Shown one piece after another: positions 1 through 7,832 of a DNA stretch of 64,000 nt; within the stretch, counting starts at the first letter, position 1, and every line of letters begins with the position of its first letter. The DNA is from Symploca sp. SIO1C2 (lineage in GTDB: Bacteria; Cyanobacteriota; Cyanobacteriia; Cyanobacteriales; Coleofasciculaceae). The position numbers and the translations under genes are program-made. Where the stretch lies: the NCBI GenBank assembly GCA_010672925.1, contig JAAHFP010000017.1:62001-126000 (forward strand), read 5' to 3'. The notes under the pieces are model-generated. The model did no database searches, was not told where the DNA came from, and was given only the letters and a program-made list of their open reading frames with translations.

Positions 1-102
1 AAGCTTCTGAAGCTTCATAGGTGAAGGGCTTTCGTCAAATAATTCTCTGTGGAGGCAGACTATCGCTTTTGAAACGCTTTCTAACGGCTTCGAGAGCTTC
101 AT
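1..102 (-). CDS. Panacea/SocA-type (DUF4065) protein, N-terminal fragment
   Basis: Only the first 34 codons lie in the window; the gene runs off the left edge on the minus strand. The ATG is at 102 and is preceded by a strong ribosome binding site (AAGGAGG, plus-strand 109-115). The translated start reads MKLSKPLESVSKAIV and continues to ESPSPMKLQKL at the edge. The MKLQKL segment after a short helical stretch resembles the opening of Panacea/SocA-type domains, which are often antitoxin or phage-associated proteins and usually continue with a YYAQG-like motif. That motif would lie outside the window, so the family call is tentative. The real start and the reading frame are well supported. Confidence 0.45.
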   Translation of the reverse strand, partial: MKLSKPLESVSKAIVCLHRELFDESPSPMKLQKL

Positions 103-311
103 TCTAATCCTCCTTAAGGGTTGATGATTAATACATGTGTTCTTTATATTCTAACAGATGAGTGATCGGGTTGTAATATCAAGTTCGGATAATCACTTAT
201 AATTCTCTTCTCCCTTGCAACTTTCTTTTTTTCCTTCTGCCCTCTGCCTTATTGCAACCAAAGTGTAAGTATTCAACCGTCAAGTGGAATTGCTTCGTAA
301 ATTACCTGAGA

Positions 312-1451
312 CTAAGACAATCGACTCTTATAATCTTCATAATCAAACTCTCTAACTAGTTTAAAGCTGCCATCAGAACTAAGAATACCAATTGCAGGAT
401 GTTTGATCCCATTAAACATGGAAGTTTTCACCATCGTATAGTGAATCATATCTTCAAACACAATTGTGTCACCAATCTGCAAAGGCGTTTCAAAGTAGTA
501 GTCTCCCATGCCCATAAAGTCTCCAGCAAGGCAAGTAAGTCCCCCCATCCGATAGGTAGGCTCTTCCTCTTGAGGATCTCTTGCCCCCCTAATGCGAGGT
601 TTATAAGGCATCTCTAAACAATCGGGCATATGAGCGGTGAATGAGACATCCAGTATAGCAATAGTAGGCCCGGAAGTCTCAATTAAATCGAAAACTGTTG
701 CCCGTAACACTCCAGTTTCCCATGCTACTGCTGAGCCAGGTTCCAGATAAATATCTAAGTGGGGATAACGGGTTTTAAAGCTGGTTAATACTTGGATCAG
801 GTGTTCGATATCATAGCTTTTAGCAGTCATCAAGTGTCCTCCCCCTAAATTAAGCCATTTAATCTGGGGAAGGTAATGCCCAAAAAGAGTTTCAATTTGC
901 TCTAAAGTACGGGCTAAAGCCTGGGAGTTGCTTTCGCATAAATTGTGGCAATGCAACCCTTCAATGCCCTCCGGTAACTTATCACCTAATACTTCAGCAC
1001 GTATTCCCAGACGAGATAGGGGAGACGAAGGATTATAGATATCCTGTTCTACGGGAGAATATTCTGGATTAATGCGTAAACCCGGTGATATTTGTGTCGA
1101 GAGAGTCTTTTCTTTAAATTGCTCCCATTGCCTGAGGGAATTAAACGAGATATGGGTTGCTCCCTGAATCAAGTCTGGGAACTCGTTTTCTTGATAAATA
1201 GGACAGTAGAGATGAAGTTCTCCGCCAAATTCTTCTCGCGCTAGCCTTGCTTCAAACAATGAGCTGGAGGTAGTACCTTTTAAGTATTTTCTGACAATAG
1301 GAAAGGTACTGAACATCGCAAATCCTTTTAATGCCAGAATGATGGTAACCCCGGCTCTTTTCTGAACAGAGTTGATTAGCTCAAGATTGTGAATCAGCTT
1401 GTTCTCCTCCAAGACATAGCAGGGAGAAGGGATTTGGGAATAATCAGTCAT
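312..1451 (-). CDS. nspC: Carboxynorspermidine/carboxyspermidine decarboxylase
   Basis: This 379-residue PLP enzyme of the alanine-racemase-fold decarboxylase family should remove CO2 from carboxy(nor)spermidine, the last step of the alternative spermidine route. Visible signatures are the PLP-lysine segment LALKGFAMF (Lys42), the GLHCHNLCES motif, the glycine-rich LGGGH strand, EPGSAVAWETG for phosphate binding, and HMPDCLEMPYKP near the C-terminal active site, all typical of CANSDC. Length is normal for the family. It lies 62 bp downstream of the dehydrogenase gene on the same strand, so the two very likely form an operon and act in sequence in the cytoplasm. The start ATG gives MTDYSQIPSPCYVLEE, the usual N-terminus. 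A generic meso-DAP or ornithine decarboxylase is less likely given the motifs and the neighbour. Confidence 0.88.
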   Translation of the reverse strand: MTDYSQIPSPCYVLEENKLIHNLELINSVQKRAGVTIILALKGFAMFSTFPIVRKYLKGTTSSSLFEARLAREEFGGELHLYCPIYQENEFPDLIQGATHISFNSLRQWEQFKEKTLSTQISPGLRINPEYSPVEQDIYNPSSPLSRLGIRAEVLGDKLPEGIEGLHCHNLCESNSQALARTLEQIETLFGHYLPQIKWLNLGGGHLMTAKSYDIEHLIQVLTSFKTRYPHLDIYLEPGSAVAWETGVLRATVFDLIETSGPTIAILDVSFTAHMPDCLEMPYKPRIRGARDPQEEEPTYRMGGLTCLAGDFMGMGDYYFETPLQIGDTIVFEDMIHYTMVKTSMFNGIKHPAIGILSSDGSFKLVREFDYEDYKSRLS

Positions 1452-1513
1452 CTTGCTTAACGCTGAATAAGTAATAAGCCGTAGTCGGACTTCAGTCCAA
1501 AAAGAAGCCCTAA

Positions 1514-2713
1514 CTAATCCTCAAATTCTTGTGAGGTGTTAATGGACTCATGCCAAGGTAAACCATAAGTTCCCAGCTTTTCCAAGAAGGGATCTGGGTT
1601 AAGTTGTTCAACATTAAATACTCCCTTACCTTGCCATGCGCCAGTTAGGACTAATAAAGCACCAAGCATTGCCGGTACTCCTGTTGTATAGGCAACAGCT
1701 TGTGCTCTTACTTCTTGATAAGCTTGGACATGGTCACAATTATTGTAGATATAGTATGTTTTTGGTTTGCCGTCTTTGAGCCCTCGAATATGGCAGCCGA
1801 TGGAAGTTTGACCTTGATAGTTTTCTCCTAGTGAAGACGGTGTCGGTAAGACAGCTTTGAGGAATTGCAAAGGGACTATCTGATGCCCTTCGTAATCAAT
1901 CGGTTTAATACTGGTTAATCCTACATTCTCAAGGACTCGCAGATGTGTCAGATAATTTTCAGAGAAAGTCATCCAGAAGCGAGCCCGTTTAATGCTAGGA
2001 ATGTGTTTGACTAGAGATTCAAGCTCTTCATGATACAAGAGGTAAGACTCCCTCGCACCAATCTCAGGATAGTTGATGGGGCGATGCACCGACAAGGGAG
2101 CAGTTTCTACCCAAGTGGAGTTTTCATAATATCGTCCTTTTTGGGTAATCTCTCTGATGTTAATCTCAGGATTAAAATTAGTAGCAAAAGGATGACCATG
2201 ATCTCCGGCGTTGCAATCGACGATATCGAGGTAATGAATCTCATCAAAGTGATGTTTTAGACCATAGGCTGTAAATACCCCTGTGACCCCCGGATCGAAT
2301 CCACATCCCAAAACCGCCATAATCCCAGCTTCTTTGTACCTTTCATGGTAAGCCCACTGCCACTTATACTCAAACTTTGCCTCATCAATAGGTTCGTAGT
2401 TAGCAGTATCCAGGTAATGGACTCCTGTTTCGAGGCAGGCATCCATAATTGACAAGTCTTGATAAGGTAGAGCAACATTGATGACAATATCGGGTTGAAA
2501 GTCATTAATAAGGGTAACGGTTTCTGCAACGTTATCTGCATCCAGTTGAGCTGTGGTCAATGATTGGTGTTTAATAGAAGCAGCGATAGCATCACATTTA
2601 TGTTTGGTTCTGCTTGCTAGGAGAATCTCGGAAAACACCTCTTTTACCTGAGCACACTTGTGAGCAACTACATTACCAACTCCACCTGCGCCAATAATCA
2701 GAGCTTTTGCCAT
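1514..2713 (-). CDS. Carboxynorspermidine dehydrogenase (saccharopine dehydrogenase-like)
   Basis: This 399-residue NAD(P)H-dependent reductase begins with a Rossmann dinucleotide motif, ALIIGAGGVGNVVAHKCA, and continues with saccharopine-dehydrogenase-family features such as DIVINVALPYQD and LDTANYEP. In bacteria this branch reductively condenses aspartate semialdehyde with putrescine or diaminopropane to carboxy(nor)spermidine. The assignment rests on the family match and on the decarboxylase that follows 62 bp downstream. Together with the ureohydrolase gene at 3776-4849, it suggests agmatine or putrescine feeding into spermidine without S-adenosylmethionine decarboxylase. Length and start (MAKALIIGAGG) are normal. 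The alternative is a lysine-pathway saccharopine dehydrogenase, which the context makes unlikely. Confidence 0.85.
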   Translation of the reverse strand: MAKALIIGAGGVGNVVAHKCAQVKEVFSEILLASRTKHKCDAIAASIKHQSLTTAQLDADNVAETVTLINDFQPDIVINVALPYQDLSIMDACLETGVHYLDTANYEPIDEAKFEYKWQWAYHERYKEAGIMAVLGCGFDPGVTGVFTAYGLKHHFDEIHYLDIVDCNAGDHGHPFATNFNPEINIREITQKGRYYENSTWVETAPLSVHRPINYPEIGARESYLLYHEELESLVKHIPSIKRARFWMTFSENYLTHLRVLENVGLTSIKPIDYEGHQIVPLQFLKAVLPTPSSLGENYQGQTSIGCHIRGLKDGKPKTYYIYNNCDHVQAYQEVRAQAVAYTTGVPAMLGALLVLTGAWQGKGVFNVEQLNPDPFLEKLGTYGLPWHESINTSQEFED

Positions 2714-2936
2714 GAGTGTACTTAAATCATCCTCGTAGTCGTTGGCATTAATTGTACAGTCCTACTAAGGTTTGGTGACAATCGCACCTGCAATCGCGCT
2801 ATAGCTTTAACCGTTTATATCGGGATTTCTAGTCGTTTTGAGGAGTTTAAAATTTACAGTCTTTGTGTAGTAGTCTTTGGGGTCTATTTAAACTGGTAGT
2901 TTAGCACACCAGGTATGGAAGACCCAGATAGTTTAC

Positions 2937-3563
2937 CTAATACTCATCATCATCTTCCTGCTGAATTTCCATTTTCACCATTTCCCGCCACAACTCCAGA
3001 ATTTTTTCGTTGGTTACTGCTGCTTTGAGGCAACTCAAAACTTCTGACGACTCCTGCTTCAATTTCGGAAAAGTCAACAACAGCATTGCCAAATCGCGCC
3101 AGTCTGTCCCAGATTTAGGCTTTCCCCGCCGTTGATAATAGGATATCACCTTGCTAGCGATTAATTCTGCTGGAGCCATTACCAAAACTTGCTCAATGGG
3201 TTGCGCTAGGGGTAATTTTTCCACTTGCCTGATGTCTATTAAGTGACGGTTGCCCGATTTTTGTACTTGATATAACCGATACCCTTTTCCTCCTTTAACT
3301 TCCCGCACACGCGCAGCAAGGTAAAATCGCTCTCTCAAATATTCACGCAACTCCTCAACTAACTCTTGTGCACGAATTGACATTAAATCAATATCCTGAG
3401 TCATACGGGGTTCCCCGACATAAGCATTGACTGCCTGTGCTCCAAAAACCACTACATCATCGCGCTCTCGTAAAAATTCAAACACCGCAGCTTGGATGGT
3501 AGCTAGTGGTAAGGATTCTTTAGTCATAAACTCTTGGAAGCTCAGGATATCAGTACCTAGCAT
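2937..3563 (-). CDS. Nucleotidyltransferase-fold protein (AbiEii-like)
   Basis: About 208 residues. An early GAQAVNAYV segment followed by PRMTQDIDLM gives the G-x(n)-hDhD pattern of minimal nucleotidyltransferases of the AbiEii/MenT-like superfamily, and a later LIDIRQ strand may supply the third acidic position. The middle segment APAELIASKVISYYQRR followed by GTDWRDLAMLL is also typical of these proteins. I chose the ATG at 3563 (protein MLGTDILSFQEF). The longer reading starts with GTG at 3605 inside a HIP1 octamer and adds 14 unconvincing residues. No AbiEi-like antitoxin or other partner is adjacent, so calling it a toxin would be unsupported. The C-terminus is acidic (QQEDDDEY). Substrate unknown. 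Confidence 0.6.
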   Translation of the reverse strand: MLGTDILSFQEFMTKESLPLATIQAAVFEFLRERDDVVVFGAQAVNAYVGEPRMTQDIDLMSIRAQELVEELREYLRERFYLAARVREVKGGKGYRLYQVQKSGNRHLIDIRQVEKLPLAQPIEQVLVMAPAELIASKVISYYQRRGKPKSGTDWRDLAMLLLTFPKLKQESSEVLSCLKAAVTNEKILELWREMVKMEIQQEDDDEY

Positions 3564-3775
3564 GGTAGTTACAATTGAAGAGATTTTGCAAAGATGCGAT
3601 CGCACTTATTAGACTAACTCAAAACCAAATCGCTGTTTTGCTACAAGTTGTTCAGCTTCTTCTATATTCCCCACCATTGCGACTAGCTTTCGTTTTAGCT
3701 TAACGTTACCTCATATACAAGTAAAATGCGATCGCAAACCCTATCGTATTAATTTACCCACATACCCTCACCTGT

Positions 3776-4849
3776 TCAACCTTGTCTAGAATTTAACCTC
3801 TGCAAACAAGCCAGCTTGTACAAAACTCTCGCCCCCACATTGCCATCCCACTCATCTCCACCATTACCTGGGGCAACTTCGCACAAATCAAAACCAATAA
3901 TAGTTTTCCCAGTTTTGATGAGCGATCGCAACAAGTAAATTGCTTCATTAAATTCTAAGCCACCGGGTACGGGAGTTCCTGTATTGGGACAATAGGTAGG
4001 ATTCAAACCGTCAATATCAAAGCTAATATATACTTTATCGGGTAAATGAGATATGATTTCACGACATTGAGTAGCCCAAGGGATACCTTCATAGGCATTG
4101 GCTTTGAGTTGCCAATCATCAAACATAACAATTCTCTTATCCCTATTTACAATTGCCATTTCTGCTTCGCAAACATCTCGGATACCAACTTGAACTAAGC
4201 TACTAATTTGAGATAACTGGAGAGCATTGTGCATAATTGAGGCATGGGAATAAGTAAATCCTTCGTAGGCTTGCCGCAAATCTGCATGAGCATCAATGTG
4301 TAAAATGCCATAATCTTTGTGCTTTTCTGCTAAAGCTTGCATTAACCCCAGAGGAACACTGTGATCTCCACCAACTATGCCTACTAGCTTGCCTTGTTCT
4401 AATAGTTCCCAGGCTTGATTGTAAACCCAATGGTTGAGGGCAGCGGAGGCTTGATTAACTGTTGCTAGCTGTTGAGAAATCTCCCTATCATTGACATTGC
4501 CACCGGCTTCCAAATGCTCAATAATTACTTTAGCGATCGCTCTAGTGGCTCGATTTTGTTCTTGGATATCCGAACTAATTGGTATAGTCCCGCACTTTGT
4601 TTGCCAAGCTTGGGGTAGATCAAAGTCATACCAATCTAACTGTACCGAAGCATCTAAGATTGCTTGAGGGCCACTGGCTGCTCCTGCTTGGTAAGAGGTA
4701 GTGACATCCCAAGGTACAGGCAAAAACACAATAGCAGCTTGTTCGACGCTATAGGGAAAACCAAAGAAGCAGCCATTGGGTACAGTAATCTCATTAGGAT
4801 CAAAATTTTTCAACTGACACTCGTTCCTCGCTACGGCTAACGCTATCAT
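3776..4849 (-). CDS. speB: Agmatinase-family ureohydrolase
   Basis: A 357-residue member of the arginase/agmatinase superfamily. The metal-binding motifs are all present: GGDHSVPLG, HIDAHADLR and SFDIDGLNP, which together supply the His and Asp ligands of a dinuclear metal centre. The expected reaction is hydrolysis of agmatine to putrescine plus urea, which would feed the spermidine genes at 312-2713. Cyanobacterial members of this superfamily include enzymes later shown to act on other guanidino compounds (for example, guanidine hydrolase), so the substrate is not certain. The start at 4849 gives MIALAVARNECQLKNF and the N-terminal part NGCFFGFPYS is well formed. It is on the same strand as the polyamine genes but separated from them by the nucleotidyltransferase gene. 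Confidence 0.8.
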   Translation of the reverse strand: MIALAVARNECQLKNFDPNEITVPNGCFFGFPYSVEQAAIVFLPVPWDVTTSYQAGAASGPQAILDASVQLDWYDFDLPQAWQTKCGTIPISSDIQEQNRATRAIAKVIIEHLEAGGNVNDREISQQLATVNQASAALNHWVYNQAWELLEQGKLVGIVGGDHSVPLGLMQALAEKHKDYGILHIDAHADLRQAYEGFTYSHASIMHNALQLSQISSLVQVGIRDVCEAEMAIVNRDKRIVMFDDWQLKANAYEGIPWATQCREIISHLPDKVYISFDIDGLNPTYCPNTGTPVPGGLEFNEAIYLLRSLIKTGKTIIGFDLCEVAPGNGGDEWDGNVGARVLYKLACLQRLNSRQG

Positions 4850-4941
4850 TTATAGAGAGTTTGTGTCCGTTTTTAGTTTAGCGATCGCAAACCAGTCTAA
4901 GCTCCAGTAACTAATGGCTAATATAGCAATTATACAACTTG

Positions 4942-5009
4942 TGAGGTACATTTGTCTCCCCCTAAATCCCCCTTGGAAAGGGGGACTTTGAGGTAAAGAC
5001 TGTACCTCA
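4942..5009. repeat. 68-bp intergenic unit with 9-bp terminal inverted repeats
   Basis: The unit is bounded by perfect inverted 9-mers (TGAGGTACA at 4942-4950, TGTACCTCA at 5001-5009). Inside is the common cyanobacterial intergenic hairpin CCCCCTT-GGA-AAGGGGG (4968-4984). It sits between the convergent-free ends of speB's promoter side and the TerB-like gene. It may be a small mobile repeat; the hairpin could also act on the ends of transcripts. Confidence 0.6.
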
Positions 5010-5041
5010 TAAATATGATAAACGCTATAATTGCAGCCTAA

Positions 5042-5533
5042 CTACACAGTTTCAGTCTGAATCAGTGCCTTCAGCATACTCTCAACTTGTTGTTCCATCC
5101 CTACTAATACATTGAGAGCCGAGGTAATATCATCTCCAACTCCCAACAATTTAGCAGCTTTTTTTACAACTTCTTGTTCTTCTTGTGCATAATCCTGGTC
5201 TGCTTGAGACATTTTAATGGCATGATACAGTAAGGTTCTTGATGCCGACCAACTAGGAATATCTGCTTTTATCTTGGGTAACAGATCTTCCAGCTTAGCA
5301 TTCTTGTAGTCAAATGTTTTGTATTTTTCTATTGCTTCTTCAGGAGCACCAACCATCCGTTGATGATTGATTAACCAATTCATTTCTGGCTCTGACACCT
5401 CCCCATCAGCTCCAGCAATAACGAGCAACGCATACCCATAGTTTAGATATGCCTCAAACGGAGCGGCAGAAAGTCCCTGACTACTTTTCAGGTAGTCCGA
5501 ACCGGCTAACATTTGCTCTTCATTGGTTGTCAT
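5042..5533 (-). CDS. TerB-like domain protein
   Basis: 163 residues, soluble and mostly helical by composition. The segment AGADGEVSEPEMNWL carries the conserved acidic ADGEV-like pattern of TerB/TerB-like helical domains, and a second acidic half (SQADQDYAQEEQEVV) mirrors it, as in the two-lobed fold. These proteins occur in tellurite-resistance operons and alone in many cyanobacteria; metal binding has been shown for some TerB proteins but the role of stand-alone copies is unclear. There are no ter operon neighbours here, so tellurite resistance is not claimed. The gene is divergent from thyX, with about 210 bp between them. Confidence 0.6.
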   Translation of the reverse strand: MTTNEEQMLAGSDYLKSSQGLSAAPFEAYLNYGYALLVIAGADGEVSEPEMNWLINHQRMVGAPEEAIEKYKTFDYKNAKLEDLLPKIKADIPSWSASRTLLYHAIKMSQADQDYAQEEQEVVKKAAKLLGVGDDITSALNVLVGMEQQVESMLKALIQTETV

Positions 5534-5747
5534 AATTTGTTTCCTTTCACTATCTTTTCAAGTCAAGTTTTCTGTACCGATGATTTTTAAGCATCACCGT
5601 CAGTGTAGGACAATCAAGACCATTGGCTATCAGTTTATTTTGATTTTTTTAACATATTTCCTTAAATTTAAGGGTGGCTTAACTGGGAAGGCCAGATCTT
5701 CACGTTATGCTACCCCCTACTGAATGCCAATTCGTGGAGCGTGAATT

Positions 5748-6470
5748 GTGGATCGATTTCGGATTGATGTAATTGCCGCAACCCCTCAACCCCAACAAGT
5801 AATTTGGGTTGCCATGCACCAGGACTATTCCGAAGTTTTTGTAGCAGATGGGCGCGATCACTGGCCTAATGAAGCCAAAGCAGGAGAATTGGTCATCAAG
5901 CATTTGTTGGCTGGAAACCGGGGGCACTATGGACCATTGGAACATCCTCAAATCACCTTCAATGTAGGCTTCTTTCCCCATTCACTGGTGCAGCAAGTTC
6001 GGAGCCATCGTATTGGGGTTTCATTTGATGTTCAATCCTTCCGTTATACAGGACAACAGATTGTGGATGTGGCAACAGGCAATCGCAATGTTGAAGAGGT
6101 TTTCTACCTTCGCCCCGTTGGCAAGTACAACAATCGCCAAGGAAAAAAATATCAATATACCGAGAGTCAGCGACAGGCTGATGTAGAATGGTGCATTAAA
6201 GCCTGTAAGCTTTATCAAGAAAGGATTAAAGAAGGATTGGCGGAAGAACATGCCCGTAGCTTAATTCCTTTTGATGCCCGTCAACACTTTGTTTTGAGTT
6301 GCAATATGCGTTCGCTCATGCACCTATTGGATTTGCGCTGGAAGCGGGATGCTCAACTCGAAGCCCAAAAATTTTGTGATTTGCTCTTTCGTCATTTTGA
6401 GGAGTGGAGTCCGGTGATCGCCCGTTGGTATCAAGACAACCGCGCCAAAAAAGCTCACCTCTCTCCTTAA
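5748..6470 (+). CDS. thyX: Flavin-dependent thymidylate synthase ThyX
   Basis: A 240-residue FAD- and NADPH-dependent enzyme that methylates dUMP to dTMP using methylenetetrahydrofolate. The ThyX signature region is RSHRIGVSFDVQSFRY (from Arg85), a cyanobacterial form of the RHRxxS motif. The C-terminal CNMRSLMHLLDLR and DAQLEAQ segments are also typical. An in-frame TGA lies at 5742-5744, so translation must begin after it. The only plausible start is GTG at 5748, giving MDRFRIDVIAATPQPQQ, which matches the expected N-terminus of the family. It is a single gene; the downstream 540 bp are non-coding and repeat-rich. Confidence in function is high. Confidence 0.92.
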   Translation: MDRFRIDVIAATPQPQQVIWVAMHQDYSEVFVADGRDHWPNEAKAGELVIKHLLAGNRGHYGPLEHPQITFNVGFFPHSLVQQVRSHRIGVSFDVQSFRYTGQQIVDVATGNRNVEEVFYLRPVGKYNNRQGKKYQYTESQRQADVEWCIKACKLYQERIKEGLAEEHARSLIPFDARQHFVLSCNMRSLMHLLDLRWKRDAQLEAQKFCDLLFRHFEEWSPVIARWYQDNRAKKAHLSP

Positions 6471-7008
6471 ATAAGCGATCGCTCTATAATTTAGACCCTT
6501 GAAAAGGCAAAAATCGGCTCTTTAAACCTTGCAACTGTCAATCCAGCAATTCCCCCACCAACAACTACCAAAGGACAGATATTTCAGGTAAAAGGGGAAG
6601 AGTTAACCATGCAAAAAAGAAAACAGGGTTTAGGGTGTGGAGAGTTTGGAGAGTTTGGGGAGAAGCATTGGTGTCAACTTAAGCCACAACTCTTGCCAAT
6701 TGATTATTTCGAGACGTTCTACTTCAACCGAGTGTGTAGCCTTACCCTACCTGATTAACAGAAGAAAGAGTCAGCTTCCTCAGCTTCCTCAGCTTCCTCA
6801 GCTCCTCCGCTCCCCAACTTCAAGCGCTTTTCCCCTTAAGTTGACACCAATGGGAGAGAAGGACATCCTACCCACTTGGTGGATCCTCTCCCCTTGGCAA
6901 ATCCAATGTTTAATTAAGCTGGAATTAAGTTATCGTGGTGACTATAATTCTGTACAAGCGCAAATAATTGCATTGCGCTTTAATTTTTGTTGAGTGTTAA
7001 GGGATTCA
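6471..7008. other. Non-coding spacer with repeats (thyX to membrane-protein gene)
   Basis: 538 bp without a convincing gene. It holds a HIP1 octamer just after thyX, 9-bp tandem repeats (AGAGTTTGG-type near 6640-6660 and CAGCTTCCT-type at about 6772-6800) and the inverted-repeat element described separately. An open frame through the region (6637-6993) owes its length to the CAGCTTCCT repeat and has no domain or ribosome binding site I would trust. Confidence 0.6.
6666..6852. repeat. 187-bp element with perfect 18-bp terminal inverted repeats (MITE-like)
   Basis: The ends are CATTGGTGTCAACTTAAG (6666-6683) and its exact reverse complement (6835-6852). The interior has no gene and contains the CAGCTTCCT tandem repeat. 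A second element at 11,834-12,172 has closely related ends, which suggests a family. No transposase is encoded and I could not identify a target-site duplication. Confidence 0.6.
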
Positions 7009-7746
7009 ATGCTCGAATCATCGTCTGATAATCTTCCTGAACAGGAGTATGCTCTAGCCAATTTCCATAAGCTGCTCCAAAAATACCCGTTTGTTTTTTG
7101 GGGTGGGCTGTGGGCAATACTAATCACCATAATTACTGTAGCAACTATCGGCTTGTTTGACCCTGGTGCAATTGAAGAAGAAGAGCCTAAATCAGAACCA
7201 GCTCCCACACAGATACAAGAATCCCCAGAACCCAAATCCCCCAAGGAACAGGATTGGTCTTTACCTTTATTTAGTGCAGTTGTTCTAGGTTGTGTCGGTG
7301 GTTCTTTACTAGTTACCAACGCTTTAAGACAATCAGCGCAGCGCCGTCGATCCCCCAAGAGACTAAAACCCAGTGGGATAGTTCACCAACCAAAGAGGCT
7401 TCCTAGCAAAAGACGCCGTCCACCTGCTGGCAGAAAACCACAGCCAGCTGCTTCTGTCAAAACCCAACCTAATAGAAAGCCAAATATCCAACCTAATATA
7501 CAGCCAAATTATCAACCCCCCAATATACGGCAAAATCCTCAAACCCCCAATATACAGCCAAATTATCAACCTCCAAATATACAGCCAAATCCTCAAACCT
7601 ATATCCAATCCAACACCCAACCAACTCAGGTAACGGTATTATCGTCGGAGGATAACCACCCCCTAGATAGTAAACCAGAAAGTCTTGCAGAGATGATGGA
7701 TTTACGTAAGCGCCGGTCTCTCAAGTCTCTAATGCGCGGTAAGTAA
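7009..7746 (+). CDS. Membrane protein with Pro/Asn/Gln-rich repeat tail
   Basis: About 245 residues. I prefer the ATG at 7009, which has an AAGGGA ribosome binding site seven bases upstream, over the GTG at 6994. The N-terminal part has two hydrophobic spans (FVFWGGLWAILITIITVATI and LPLFSAVVLGCVGGSLLV) separated by an acidic/proline linker. A basic stretch follows (RRRSPKRLKPS, SKRRRPPAGRK), then a repeat region built from PNIQPNYQPP-like units between roughly residues 155 and 200, then a charged C-terminal helix ending in RKRRSLKSLMRGK. The topology suggests both ends are cytoplasmic, with a long flexible tail. I do not recognise a family. The repeat is also visible in the DNA (7490-7610) and could vary in copy number between strains. 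Confidence 0.6.
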   Translation: MLESSSDNLPEQEYALANFHKLLQKYPFVFWGGLWAILITIITVATIGLFDPGAIEEEEPKSEPAPTQIQESPEPKSPKEQDWSLPLFSAVVLGCVGGSLLVTNALRQSAQRRRSPKRLKPSGIVHQPKRLPSKRRRPPAGRKPQPAASVKTQPNRKPNIQPNIQPNYQPPNIRQNPQTPNIQPNYQPPNIQPNPQTYIQSNTQPTQVTVLSSEDNHPLDSKPESLAEMMDLRKRRSLKSLMRGK

Positions 7747-7832
7747 GTAATTAATGGATAATTGATAATGAATGATGAATAATTACAACAAGTAACAAGT
7801 GCTAAGTTTTAGAGCTTTGATTGAGCACAACT

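Noticed and set aside
6637-6993. 118-residue open frame on the plus strand
   Set aside because: Its length comes from a CAGCTTCCT tandem repeat and an inverted-repeat element; there is no ribosome binding site or domain.
7363-7620. Minus-strand open frame rich in Ile/Leu/Trp/Gly
   Set aside because: It is the antisense shadow of the Asn/Gln/Pro repeat tail of the membrane protein.
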